Shown one piece after another: positions 26,578 through 35,342 of a DNA stretch of 64,000 bases (position 1 is the first letter of the stretch; the number at the start of each line of letters is the position of its first letter). The translations under genes were made by a program, and so were the position numbers. The notes beneath the pieces are model-generated. The model was not told where the DNA came from. It searched no databases and worked only from the letters and a program-made list of their open reading frames with translations. This DNA is from Lachnospiraceae bacterium (GTDB taxonomy: Bacteria; Bacillota; Clostridia; Lachnospirales; Lachnospiraceae), in contig JAETOL010000001.1 in assembly GCA_021771755.1 (NCBI GenBank), forward strand, positions 124,001-188,000, given 5' to 3'.

Positions 26578-26589
26578 ATAAAATTCCTC

Positions 26590-28047
26590 CTAAATCTTAA
26601 TCTCACAATAAAAGGATGCATTATCCTGCACATCTTCTGTCGTGATTACAATCGATTTCCTTCCTGCATGAAGCCGATCCCAATCCGCATCTGTTTCCTC
26701 ATTTCCAGAGTTACGATGCCAACAGAATGCAGACGCATCCAATGTATCCGTTATCTCTTTATCCCAAGAATATACCCGGCACCTTATGGTGCTTTTCTGT
26801 CCCCGGTCTTTGAAAATATTTACTCCCTCCACCAATAGTTCTGTCCGATACATCTTTGAAGATTGTATTTCTTCTACTTTCCCCGACATATCTTCCAATT
26901 TGGAATCTTGATCCATGATATCTTTTTCCAATGTATTCAGATTCCCATGTTGTTTCGCTGATAAGGAAGTCAGCGTTATGCTGGACGCACCGATTGTGAT
27001 GGTGTTTCCCGATGGGTTCAGATAATCCCTTGTTTTACTCACGCAAAGGTATCTTCCATCAATTCCATGCGGCGGAGATAAACAGTCCACGTATTGTCTG
27101 GCATGAATATCCATAATATCAACACCTGCATCCGATTCATCCACAATGGAAAGTTCCATGCTTGTGATACCTTTTGCCAATTCTGCCACCCGGCTTTTCG
27201 CTTTTCTAAGAAGATTCCCCGGCTCGGTTACGTCATCCCAAACTTCTACTGTCCAAATCCACCCTATCTCTTTTAATGCTTTTTCATCATAAACATACTC
27301 TACTCCTTCATTTACGCCTGTAATGGTCACTCTTTTTCCAGTTTCCACTTCATTCCCGTCTTCATCCATTTCTTTAATTTTTGCTCCAAGTGGAATCAAA
27401 ACCGTGATTCTCTCCGTATGGTCCTGAGTAATTTTTACATCTAAAAGATTCTTCCCATACTCCACTTTTTGTAAAGAAAAGGCTGTGAAATCTTCTAGAT
27501 AATCCAACATTTTCCCTTCTCGTGTATATCGTACCTGTAAGTAACCGCCATGCGTTTTCATCAGTTTCTCCTGTATTGCGTCCAACGTTATGGAATATTC
27601 AGAGCTGCTATAAGAAATATAATCATTGTTATCCTTCACAGTCACATTTCCTATATGAAACTGTTTCTTTTTTTCTACCCGCTTGTTATGCTCTGTCAGA
27701 AACAGTTCCAAAAGCCCCTTTAAATTTCCTTTATATGAATACGGCGGCTGCATGGAATCTTTCAGATACGCAAGTGCTGATTCACAAGTCCATGTATGGG
27801 TATTATAAAAATCAATCCCGTCATCCAGCGCCCTGCCTTCAAATACAGTATTCTCTCCTTTTTTACACACGATTTCAGAAGACATCGGTTTCATATCCTT
27901 CAGATACGGATGGTTATAAGGTGCAGACAATATCAAACTGTCAATGTTTTCTGCATCTTCTTTTACCTGTGCCTGAGTGATGGCAAGACGAGAAAAATGT
28001 GGATGGTAGAACAACTTTCCATCCACATAAACACGAAATAATTTCAT
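26590..28047 (-). CDS. Phage tail spike / tail-associated endopeptidase-like protein
   Basis: The 485-residue protein resembles the Tal/gp18 group of Gram-positive siphophages. It starts with the typical N-terminal beta barrel (MKLFRVYVDGKLFYHP) and contains the GYLQVRYTREGKMLDYLED and HTERITVLIPLGAKI segments of the family. After about residue 380 comes a coiled coil (LNTLEKDIMDQDSKLEDMSG) and a C-terminal Ig-like fibre module. It overlaps the Dit gene by 4 bp, the standard order Dit-Tal. Confidence 0.85.
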   Translation of the reverse strand: MKLFRVYVDGKLFYHPHFSRLAITQAQVKEDAENIDSLILSAPYNHPYLKDMKPMSSEIVCKKGENTVFEGRALDDGIDFYNTHTWTCESALAYLKDSMQPPYSYKGNLKGLLELFLTEHNKRVEKKKQFHIGNVTVKDNNDYISYSSSEYSITLDAIQEKLMKTHGGYLQVRYTREGKMLDYLEDFTAFSLQKVEYGKNLLDVKITQDHTERITVLIPLGAKIKEMDEDGNEVETGKRVTITGVNEGVEYVYDEKALKEIGWIWTVEVWDDVTEPGNLLRKAKSRVAELAKGITSMELSIVDESDAGVDIMDIHARQYVDCLSPPHGIDGRYLCVSKTRDYLNPSGNTITIGASSITLTSLSAKQHGNLNTLEKDIMDQDSKLEDMSGKVEEIQSSKMYRTELLVEGVNIFKDRGQKSTIRCRVYSWDKEITDTLDASAFCWHRNSGNEETDADWDRLHAGRKSIVITTEDVQDNASFYCEIKI

Positions 28048-28694
28048 AATCTCCCCTCCCGATAGCGGAATGTTGTGACACCCTCTCCCTTAACACTCAG
28101 GCGGTTTTCCCCTGCTCCAAGTTCCATTTCCGGGAACTCCCATGTTCCGGCACTTACGGATTTTTCATAGGTATCTTCTCCTATTCTCCAAGAAAATGCG
28201 GTCTCCCCTGTGGTGATCACTACCGGAACCACAGGCATAAAATCGTTTTGAAGTGTAACCGTGCCACTTCCAGAAATCACGACTTCGCTTTCCTTCACAT
28301 GGTAAAAATAGGAATCTCCATCCGTACACTCCAACGTGATTGTGCCTTTTCTAAGCAGCGGATCATATACAGGGACAAACTCTACAGTCCCAAGTGCATA
28401 TACATCGGTTTCTTCAGAACGGATTACCTTAATCAGCTTTCCAGCATATTGATTCACAAGTTCGGAAACCTTCTGATCATATTGCTTTCTGGTACCTAGC
28501 ATTGACAAAACAATGGTAAAACTCCGTGGCTGATACGATACCCTTCCTAACGCTTCTGTATATCGGATTGGAGAATTTCTTCCCGGAACAACGATTGTAT
28601 TCGTTTGGGACTGTGGTGTCGGAAAATCAATATTTTCCCGAATCCATCCCATCTCACGAACAGATTTTCCATTTAATTTCACATCAGGGATCAT
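28044..28694 (-). CDS. Distal tail protein (Dit)
   Basis: Dit forms the hexameric hub joining tail tube and baseplate. The 216-residue protein has the family N-terminus (ENIDFPTPQSQTNTIVVPGRNSPI) and a C-terminal galectin-like half with SGSGTVTLQNDFMP. It overlaps the tape measure gene and the tail spike gene by 4 bp each, so these three are translationally coupled. Confidence 0.87.
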   Translation of the reverse strand: MIPDVKLNGKSVREMGWIRENIDFPTPQSQTNTIVVPGRNSPIRYTEALGRVSYQPRSFTIVLSMLGTRKQYDQKVSELVNQYAGKLIKVIRSEETDVYALGTVEFVPVYDPLLRKGTITLECTDGDSYFYHVKESEVVISGSGTVTLQNDFMPVVPVVITTGETAFSWRIGEDTYEKSVSAGTWEFPEMELGAGENRLSVKGEGVTTFRYREGRL

Positions 28695-31681
28695 AAACTC
28701 AACCTCCTGTTCAACTTCTGTGCCTGTCCCAAACGACTGTCAATAGCCGGAAGCAGATGTCCCACCAATGTTCCATCTTCCAAATAAATGCCCTTACTGC
28801 TGTTATTGGCGATTACGGCAAGATACTGCTCCATTTTTCCCGTATTCATCCGGCTTGATAAAATATGCTCTAACTGATCATAAAACCCTTTCAATGGAAG
28901 AACCGCTTCCTTACCTGCTTCTCCTCCTGCCATTAAGCTGCTTCCATTCATCCCAAAAACAGTAGGCTTGGTTAAAATACCACCTTCCTTATACCAATCA
29001 ATGGAAAGATGCGGTACACTCGGAGGCGAAAGTGACAACTTTCCTGAAATCTTAAAATGTGGCAGCTTGATTTTAGGAAGTTCCAGTTTCATACCGGAAA
29101 AGAATCCTGTAATTTTATCTATGATTCCCTTCACCGCATTTTTTGCCGCTTCCACTGGTTTTATAATCGCATCTTTGATTCCATTCCAAACGGAAGTAGC
29201 TGTACTTTTAATCCCGTTGAAGATAGAAGTAACCGTGCTTTTCACGCCATTGAATACGGAACTGACCTTACTTTTTATGCCATCCACCACCGAAGAAATT
29301 ACGGATTTGATTCCATTCCATATCGATGATGCCACGGATTTCACAGCATTAAATACTGTTGATACCGTAGTTTTTATGGTATTTAAAACAGATAAGACCT
29401 TACTGCTTATTGCATTCCATACTGTAGAAATCACATTTTTTATCGCTCCCATCACAGATGAGATTGTACTGGAAACTGCATGGATTGCAGATGACACAAC
29501 AGATTTAATGCCCTCCCATACGGAAGAAACAATTCCTTTACAGTTCTCCCAAATCATCTGGAACGGTAACGTTATAATATCCACCGCACCCTGAATAATA
29601 GAACCAAGCAGCATGACCGCCGTCTGTACCACATTACATATTCCTTCCCATACAGACTGCAAGTGCGTCCACAAATTTGAAAACCATGCTTTTAGGGAAT
29701 CTACCATTGCACCAATTCCGGTACAGATGGTATTCCACAGCTCTCCGAACCATTGTGTAATCGCACCCCAATTTTGTATAATCGCAATAATTCCGGCAAT
29801 CGCTGCTGCCACCGCTGCAATGACCGCAATAATTGGAAGCATAGAAATATTCAAAGCCCCCATCGCCACGGAAATAGCTGCAATAACCGGAGTAAGGGCT
29901 GTGAATGCCGCCAGCAATGCCCCTAAAATAATGACGAAATTTTGAACCGGTCCCGGTAATCTCTCAAACCATCCTCCAATCATGGTAATCACGGATACCA
30001 ATGGTGGAAGGATTGCATTTGCCAATTCCGCCAGTTTTTCTCCTAACGGTACTAATGCCTGCTGTAATTTTCTTGTATTGGACTCCATCTGCTGCATCGG
30101 TGTTGTTGTCGCATCGAACATCCCCTGTGCAGATCCTTTTACACTGTCATAGGTGCTTCCTACAGAAGTCAGGGAAGTAATGAATTTTAAGTTTCCATCT
30201 TCCGCCATTGTTCCAAATGCTAAAGCAGCAAGGTTTAACGCTTCCTGTTGATTCGTACAGTTTCCGATATCTGCCACAATAGAATCAATGACCTGCTTCT
30301 GTGTTGCCCCTCCATTCTGCCATGAAGTAAATAATTCCTGTGTTTTTGTAGAAAAAGAACCTATGGACTCTCCAATTGTTCCATCCACAAGACGGGTAGT
30401 CACTTCATTGATGGCATCGTTTACCTTGTCAAGATTATACGCACCATTCTTCAAGCCATTGTCCAGCAATTGGAAATACTCCGATGCCGAATATCCCGCC
30501 TGAGAAAACTTTCCTGCATATTCACTCAGGTTATCTCCTAACTCATTCGTTTTATCCAAGCCATTCTGTGTGCCAACTACGATATAATCCATCGCTTCCT
30601 GTGCGGTTAAACCATACTGCTGCATTAAGGAATTCACACCACGAAGCGTTTCATTCATATCAATTCCATACAATTCGTCCAATGTAATGGCCTGCTGTGT
30701 CAAATTAGTAAGGTCTGTTTCACTCAGATCACCCAAGTTCTTTTTTACCATAAGGACGGCATCTGCCACGCTGTCCATGCTTTCTCCAACGCCATCCGAA
30801 TACACAGATTTAATAACATTGGCCGATTCTTCTGCTGCCTGTCCGGTTTCTCCAAAATACGCATTTACTTTTGTGACCGCGTTCTCTGTTTCCGAATAAG
30901 CATCCATTGCTTTTGTTCCGATGTCCTGAATTTTATCTCCTACAGCAGAAAGCTGATCTGCTGTCTGCATCAAGGCAGCACCTTTTGTATTTTCCGCAAT
31001 CTGCCCCACATCCTCGGCAGTATCCTGAGCTGCATCCCCTGCCTGCTTTAATTCTTCAATCAGATTACGGATAGCTTCTCCATCATCAACCGTATCTAAC
31101 GCATCGGTCAATTGACGGATATCTGCTTTCCCGCCTGTTGCAGACTTTCCAATTTTCTCGATGGCTGTCTTCATTTGATCTGAATTGGCAGTTCCATTTT
31201 TAATCGCAGATACTAATTTACTTCCAAGAACATCTGCATAATCATCCACTTGTGTTCCTGTCGAAGAAAATAATTTTTCCAATCTTGCCGTATTGGAAGA
31301 AAGACGGTCTTGTTCCGTTTGGAGAGAGGATAAATCATTTTTATACTGATTCAGCTTTCCTCGTGTTTCCTCTATCTCTCTTTGAAATGCCTGATATTTG
31401 TCCTGACCTATATCCCCCCTTTGAAAAGCTGCCGTAACCTGCTCCTGTGCAGATTCCAATGCTTCCAATTTGTCACTTGTCTGACTGACCGCTTGCGAAA
31501 GTAACTGCTGCTTCTGAGCCACCAATACAGTATTTGATGGATCGAGTTTCAACAATTTATTTACATCATTGAGGGCAGACTGTGTCTTGTTGATTGAAGA
31601 ATTCACACCACGTAATGCTTTATCAAGACCTGTGGTATCTCCTCCGATTTCAACTGTGATTCCCTTAATCCTGTTTCCCAT
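28691..31681 (-). CDS. Tape measure protein
   Basis: The tape measure sets tail length and passes into the host membrane at DNA entry. The 996-residue protein starts at ATG 31681 behind GGGAGGAGGTG. It has an N-terminal coiled coil (about 20-230), a PhageMin_Tail domain (about 250-560), a hydrophobic block (residues about 590-660, FVIILGALLAAFTALTP onward) and then a series of 11-residue amphipathic repeats of the type SSVWNGIKSVI (about 735-880). By the roughly 1.5 angstrom per residue rule this predicts a tail near 150 nm. Confidence 0.94.
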   Translation of the reverse strand: MGNRIKGITVEIGGDTTGLDKALRGVNSSINKTQSALNDVNKLLKLDPSNTVLVAQKQQLLSQAVSQTSDKLEALESAQEQVTAAFQRGDIGQDKYQAFQREIEETRGKLNQYKNDLSSLQTEQDRLSSNTARLEKLFSSTGTQVDDYADVLGSKLVSAIKNGTANSDQMKTAIEKIGKSATGGKADIRQLTDALDTVDDGEAIRNLIEELKQAGDAAQDTAEDVGQIAENTKGAALMQTADQLSAVGDKIQDIGTKAMDAYSETENAVTKVNAYFGETGQAAEESANVIKSVYSDGVGESMDSVADAVLMVKKNLGDLSETDLTNLTQQAITLDELYGIDMNETLRGVNSLMQQYGLTAQEAMDYIVVGTQNGLDKTNELGDNLSEYAGKFSQAGYSASEYFQLLDNGLKNGAYNLDKVNDAINEVTTRLVDGTIGESIGSFSTKTQELFTSWQNGGATQKQVIDSIVADIGNCTNQQEALNLAALAFGTMAEDGNLKFITSLTSVGSTYDSVKGSAQGMFDATTTPMQQMESNTRKLQQALVPLGEKLAELANAILPPLVSVITMIGGWFERLPGPVQNFVIILGALLAAFTALTPVIAAISVAMGALNISMLPIIAVIAAVAAAIAGIIAIIQNWGAITQWFGELWNTICTGIGAMVDSLKAWFSNLWTHLQSVWEGICNVVQTAVMLLGSIIQGAVDIITLPFQMIWENCKGIVSSVWEGIKSVVSSAIHAVSSTISSVMGAIKNVISTVWNAISSKVLSVLNTIKTTVSTVFNAVKSVASSIWNGIKSVISSVVDGIKSKVSSVFNGVKSTVTSIFNGIKSTATSVWNGIKDAIIKPVEAAKNAVKGIIDKITGFFSGMKLELPKIKLPHFKISGKLSLSPPSVPHLSIDWYKEGGILTKPTVFGMNGSSLMAGGEAGKEAVLPLKGFYDQLEHILSSRMNTGKMEQYLAVIANNSSKGIYLEDGTLVGHLLPAIDSRLGQAQKLNRRLSL

Positions 31682-31714
31682 GTCTGCACCTCCTCCCAAA
31701 AAGACATAAAGAAA

Positions 31715-31768
31715 GCCCGGATTTCTCCGAGCATGAAAAAAGCACCGATTCTTTTTCTGAACCGATGC
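31715..31768 (-). terminator. Double terminator between the moron cassette and the tape measure gene
   Basis: On the minus strand, GCATCGGTTC and GAATCGGTGC (31768-31742) form 10 pairs closed by a 7-nt loop and are followed by six T at 31741-31736. Then GCTCGGA-GAAA-TCCGGGC (31732-31715) forms a 7-bp stem with a GAAA tetraloop and TTTCTTT. Both lie between the stop of the 31785 gene and the tape measure start, inside the late operon. Confidence 0.8.
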
Positions 31769-31784
31769 CATCCCACTATTTTAT

Positions 31785-32120
31785 TTATTTCTTTTTACAT
31801 ATCAAATCATAACTTTCCGCAATCATGCGTTTAATATCAGTATCCGGTATTGTCCCATCTAATATAATAGAATTCCAGTGTTCTTTATTTTGATGATATG
31901 CCGGAATTACTGAGGAATATGTATTTCTCCAAAAATCTCGCCATTCCGGATCTACCTTTACATTTACCCATATATGTCCTTCCCTTTCATAAGTCCATGC
32001 AAAAGCTCTTTTATTTTTTTCATACCTTAGCAATACCCAGTTTGGATCATGAAATGGAGTATCTACATATACGTCTGAAAATGTTAAACCATACTTTAAA
32101 ATTTCCTCTCTTTTAAGCAC
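31785..32120 (-). CDS. MmcQ/YjbR-family protein (moron)
   Basis: The 111-residue protein matches the MmcQ/YjbR double-winged-helix-like fold: LKYGLTFSDVYVDTPFHDPNWVLLRY at the N-terminus and VNVKVDPEWRDFWRNTYSSVIPAYHQNKEHWNS further on. The biochemical role of the family is not settled. It lies in a segment between tail chaperone and tape measure genes that is more A/T rich than its neighbours and has its own terminators, so it is cargo rather than a tail gene. Confidence 0.83.
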   Translation of the reverse strand: MLKREEILKYGLTFSDVYVDTPFHDPNWVLLRYEKNKRAFAWTYEREGHIWVNVKVDPEWRDFWRNTYSSVIPAYHQNKEHWNSIILDGTIPDTDIKRMIAESYDLICKKK

Positions 32121-32233
32121 TCTGACCTCTCCTATTTCACCTAAAATAAATTAATTTGCATCCAAATCATAAAATCCATTTTCTTAACTGAACCAATTCA
32201 TATTTTTTTTGATTTTTAGTTCATCGACTGTTT

Positions 32234-32488
32234 CTAAAGAAAACGCCTATTCAGTTCTTGAAGTAATTCTTTTGTTAACTTATACTCATTATTCACCGTT
32301 TCAGGTATTACCGAATCAATTCCACAAAATGGACATACAGCCGTCTGTCCATTTTCATCATCTATCCATTCATGAATTTTTTCCGCATCAAAAATGCGAT
32401 TACAATAGAAGCATCCACATCTCTTCACCGATTTTATCTTTCTATAATTCTCAAATGAATAATCATGAATTCTACTTAAATTTAGCAT
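32234..32488 (-). CDS. Zinc-ribbon protein of unknown function (moron)
   Basis: An 84-residue protein starting at ATG 32488 (GAGGG upstream). CGCFYCNRIFD and CPFCGIDSVIPE form a four-cysteine zinc ribbon, preceded by a helix (LSRIHDYSFENYRKIKSVKR) and followed by a helical tail. The same arrangement occurs in small cytoplasmic proteins found near toxin-immunity genes in Firmicutes; I recall this only loosely and do not claim a function. It lies 14 bp downstream of the 32503 gene. Confidence 0.7.
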   Translation of the reverse strand: MLNLSRIHDYSFENYRKIKSVKRCGCFYCNRIFDAEKIHEWIDDENGQTAVCPFCGIDSVIPETVNNEYKLTKELLQELNRRFL

Positions 32489-32502
32489 ATATCCCTCTTT
32501 TT

Positions 32503-32859
32503 TCAATAACAATGTTCACACACTTCCAACCAATCTTGCAAATCTATTCCCTCTATACTATATATAATAACTTTATCCCAACGTTCTTTCAAAGATTTTC
32601 CATTAAAAACACATGCGTCTACCAGTTCTTTTGCTGTTGCAAATTCACATCCATCTTCTACGTCACAATATCCAATCCAATAAGGTTTTTCAAATTGCGG
32701 TAAATATCCTAATATGTGCTCCCTCTCGTCTTCGTCATCACTAAAATAAAAACAAGTTTCGTCAATATTCTTTCCTGCTTTTAATTGTCTATAGAAAAAT
32801 TCCCACTCCATCTCGCTCCTATATAATTTGTAATTACAATTGAATTCATAGTTTTTCAT
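32503..32859 (-). CDS. Unknown acidic protein, possibly immunity-like (moron)
   Basis: The 118-residue protein has no family I recognise. It is acidic and rich in Trp, Tyr and Cys (YFSDDEDEREHILGYLPQFE, KPYWIGYCDVEDGCEFATAK), the look of a polymorphic-toxin immunity or superinfection-exclusion protein. A stretch FATAKELVDACVFNGKSLKERW is likely helical. First gene of the three-gene moron cassette, 40 bp after the tail chaperone. Function inferred from look and place only. Confidence 0.6.
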   Translation of the reverse strand: MKNYEFNCNYKLYRSEMEWEFFYRQLKAGKNIDETCFYFSDDEDEREHILGYLPQFEKPYWIGYCDVEDGCEFATAKELVDACVFNGKSLKERWDKVIIYSIEGIDLQDWLEVCEHCY

Positions 32860-32899
32860 AAAAAGTATATCAAGAAAAAACTATGAATTCAATAATTCT

Positions 32900-33093
32900 C
32901 TAAAACTTATCGAAGTCTTCCTGACTGGCCAAGCGCTTATATTTCACACTATCATTGGCTCTTTCTGTCCACATATCAATCACCAAACCAATCGTCAAAA
33001 AATCTAAATCCACAATAGAAATTCCTATTTCCGTACATCGCAGAAGGAACAGGGGTGTTGTCATCTCCCGCTCACTTCTGCCAAGCCTTTTTT
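32900..33093 (-). CDS. Frameshift extension of the tail assembly chaperone (gpT-like part)
   Basis: This frame has no good start of its own. It joins the 33061-33435 gene by a -1 shift at the A7 run (33088-33094): the shifted reading continues as RLGRSEREMTTPLFLLRCTE and ends with ASQEDFDKF at 32900. In lambda-like phages the same trick makes gpGT, needed to load the tape measure protein. The extension adds about 63 residues. Confidence 0.85.
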
Positions 33094-33435
33094 TGCTTTG
33101 ATATCCGTAGCCACATTGTCTCCCCATAATTCCAAAATTTGTGGCAGTACTTCATAAATAGAAAACATATCAAACTGATCAAGCCATTCTTCTATTGTAG
33201 AAGGTATACTGTTATCCGCATGATATGCCATGATATACGCCACATTTTCAAAAATTTCCAGATCATCAATCTGAAATTCTGCGCCATCTTTTTGTGTTCC
33301 AACATACGATTTTTCTAATTTACTCAAATCTTTAAAAATATCTCTTTTGAATTTTGCCCTGTATAATCGGGGAATTGTTGCTGAAGAACGAAAAGGAATC
33401 TTTTTTCCGCATATTTCTATTTCTCTTTTAATCAT
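33061..33435 (-). CDS. Tail assembly chaperone (gpG-like)
   Basis: The 124-residue protein (MIKREIEICGKKIPFRSSA onward) has the size, position and acidic helical content of the tail chaperones that hold the tape measure before tube assembly. Codons GCA AAA AAA GGC near the 3' end make an A7 slippery run where a -1 shift gives the longer form. Its ATG overlaps the stop of the major tail gene (ATGA). Confidence 0.87.
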   Translation of the reverse strand: MIKREIEICGKKIPFRSSATIPRLYRAKFKRDIFKDLSKLEKSYVGTQKDGAEFQIDDLEIFENVAYIMAYHADNSIPSTIEEWLDQFDMFSIYEVLPQILELWGDNVATDIKAKKGLAEVSGR

Positions 33436-34019
33436 GCCATTCCGCCTCCTTCTTCCGTTGGTGTGTACACCGTTTTATACCATTCTTTATAGGTGGTCTC
33501 ATCTGTAGTATCGCCTGTTCGTGCTTTTACCAATCCGTCAGACCGTGGATCTGCCGTAATAGACAAGGTTTCCGTTCCCGGTTCAATTGTATCTTCTTTT
33601 GTTTCAGATTCAATAGATGGTCGTGAAGCACTGCAATTATAAAGAACGTGCCTAATCGCATTAATATCCCCATCAAATTCAAATAACAAGGCAAATTTTA
33701 CACTTTCTGCAACGGAACTGTTCTCTACCAACACTCCCTTTGCATCCAGTTTTTCCTGCAAGATTTCTGTTCTAAACCATTCTGGAATCAACGCCATTTC
33801 TAAGTCTCCGCTATAACCATTGTTTGTCACAGAACGGAAATATACGATTCCATCTGCATAAAACGGACTGGATTCTCCTTCTGCGTCCAGACTGATACTG
33901 ACAGCTCCCGGAATAGCCTTTGGTTCGCCATATTCAAATTTTGTACTTCCCCCTTCTTCCTTTTCTGTCAGTTTTGCAGCATGAACATTTTTCAAGTTGA
34001 ATTTTACTTTATTTCCCAT
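33432..34019 (-). CDS. Major tail protein
   Basis: The 195-residue beta-rich protein (MGNKVKFNLKNVHAAKL onward) is of the phi13-type major tail family; EWFRTEILQEKLDAKGVLVE and KFALLFEFDGD are typical landmarks. It lies between the tail terminator and the chaperone genes, the standard place. Start ATG 34019 is preceded by GGAGGTATAG. Confidence 0.87.
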   Translation of the reverse strand: MGNKVKFNLKNVHAAKLTEKEEGGSTKFEYGEPKAIPGAVSISLDAEGESSPFYADGIVYFRSVTNNGYSGDLEMALIPEWFRTEILQEKLDAKGVLVENSSVAESVKFALLFEFDGDINAIRHVLYNCSASRPSIESETKEDTIEPGTETLSITADPRSDGLVKARTGDTTDETTYKEWYKTVYTPTEEGGGMA

Positions 34020-34021
34020 TG

Positions 34022-34339
34022 CTATACCTCCAATTCATACAACACTTCATACAGTTTTTCTGATTTGATATATGTTTCTGTCTTGTTATAGAAAATCCCC
34101 TGTGCATCCAAAATCTTCTCCAATTCTTCTTCAAGTGCAATATCTTTTTTATCCGTGTACAATTCCACATCTAACTGCTTTACTTTAAAGTACACCATTC
34201 CATCTGCTGAGAAATTATGGCTTCCCGGAGTCAAATAAATTAAAAATGGCGGTTCTGGAGATTCTCCTTCTGCAAAGTGATGATATGCGATAGGAATTCC
34301 AAGACCACCTAATAACTTCATAATATTTTTTAGTTCCAT
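34022..34339 (-). CDS. Tail terminator / minor capsid-type protein
   Basis: The 105-residue protein has a short N-terminal helix and a beta segment PPFLIYLTPGSHNFSADGMVYFKV followed by LDVELYTDKKDIALEEELEKIL, the order seen in tail-completion proteins that cap the tube before joining to the head. It is 2 bp before the major tail gene and overlaps the HK97-gp10-like gene by 1 bp. Confidence 0.78.
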   Translation of the reverse strand: MELKNIMKLLGGLGIPIAYHHFAEGESPEPPFLIYLTPGSHNFSADGMVYFKVKQLDVELYTDKKDIALEEELEKILDAQGIFYNKTETYIKSEKLYEVLYELEV

Positions 34340-34716
34340 TATTTCAATCCTTTCACGATCTTATCTTCAAGCTGTAATATGGCATAGGATTCCGCTGGTG
34401 CAATATGCACTTTTGCTTCTACCCTGCCCCCTCCTCGCTTTGCATGGCCTTTCTCCAATAAATGAGTTAGTCCGGGTTTGCTGCGATTATAAACGACAAC
34501 CTCTGTTTTACTTGCAGAATCTTTCATCTTTTTCGCAGTCCACCCTTTCTTGTACCCGCCACTATCTGTGGGGGAAGCAGATTGTACCATTTTCTTTGTT
34601 TCTTCAGAAACTGTATTGACCGCCTGCTTTACAACATCATCCGTCACTTCTTTGTACTCTTTCAAAGCATTCATGATCTCTGATGCCAATTGATTAGATG
34701 TCACCCGTCTGCTCAT
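34339..34716 (-). CDS. HK97 gp10-family head-tail protein
   Basis: A 125-residue basic protein starting at ATG 34716 behind GAGGTGG. SPTDSGGYKKGWTAKKM (about 50-66) and the KPGLTHLLEKGHAKRGGGRVEAKVHIAPA segment (about 84-112) are diagnostic of the HK97-gp10 family involved in head-tail joining. It overlaps the end of the head closure gene. Confidence 0.92.
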   Translation of the reverse strand: MSRRVTSNQLASEIMNALKEYKEVTDDVVKQAVNTVSEETKKMVQSASPTDSGGYKKGWTAKKMKDSASKTEVVVYNRSKPGLTHLLEKGHAKRGGGRVEAKVHIAPAESYAILQLEDKIVKGLK

Positions 34717-35056
34717 TCTTTCCACCTCGTATCTCCCGAACTGCTGTCAGTTTTAATTTTTTATGCGTAAACTGCACATCATCCACACAAATGATGTTAT
34801 AAACCTCATTTTCAAACAAAATCCGATATTGTTTTTTATTGATTTCTCTCAATTTTTCACACCAGCGTAATATAAACACCAATGTATCTTCCGATAGCGT
34901 TTCTATATCCGTAACATTTTCTTTTCCAGACGCAAGATTTACATAAGCAAAACATGAATAAAATTTCTCCCACTGGGACTGATGGTTTCCGATTTCGTCT
35001 GTGTGTAATATATGCTTTTGAAGAATAATCCGTTGTCGCATTGAACCAATATCCAT
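34694..35056 (-). CDS. Head closure protein (head-tail adaptor)
   Basis: The 120-residue protein starts IGSMRQRIILQKHILHTDEIGN and continues QSQWEKFYSCFAYVNLASGKE, the SPP1 gp16-like stopper pattern. The last strand VQFTHKKLKLTAVREI is also typical. It plugs the connector after packaging. It lies between the connector and gp10-like genes with short overlaps. Confidence 0.9.
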   Translation of the reverse strand: MDIGSMRQRIILQKHILHTDEIGNHQSQWEKFYSCFAYVNLASGKENVTDIETLSEDTLVFILRWCEKLREINKKQYRILFENEVYNIICVDDVQFTHKKLKLTAVREIRGGKNEQTGDI

Positions 35057-35325
35057 CAGAACACCTCCTCACGATTGGAAGAAAGAATATTTTTCAATGT
35101 AGGAATCATTTTTTCCGTTTCTTCATTCGTGCCACGGTTTTCAAACATCACACCAACCGCATATAATACAGCAGTTTTTACGGCAGCATCCTCCGGCAGA
35201 ATATCACGCCGTATAATATCTCTACACAGTATTTCGGAAGAATCGATCAGCGTTTGAATCAGGGTGTCTTCATCCTCATATTCCACCTTCAAATATTCTT
35301 TCGCTTCTTCTAGTGTAATCAGCAT
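35056..35325 (-). CDS. Head-tail connector protein (gp6-like)
   Basis: An 89-residue helical protein (MLITLEEAKEYLKVEYEDEDTLIQTLIDSSE) of the HK97 gp6/SPP1 gp15 adaptor type that extends the portal. Length and position after the capsid gene are standard. It overlaps the head closure gene by 1 bp. Confidence 0.92.
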   Translation of the reverse strand: MLITLEEAKEYLKVEYEDEDTLIQTLIDSSEILCRDIIRRDILPEDAAVKTAVLYAVGVMFENRGTNEETEKMIPTLKNILSSNREEVF

Positions 35326-35342
35326 GCAGACACCCCTCCTTC

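Noticed and set aside
31682-31771. Longer start for the tape measure protein
   Set aside because: The extra codons run through the two terminator hairpins and the true ATG at 31681 has GGGAGGAGGTG just upstream.
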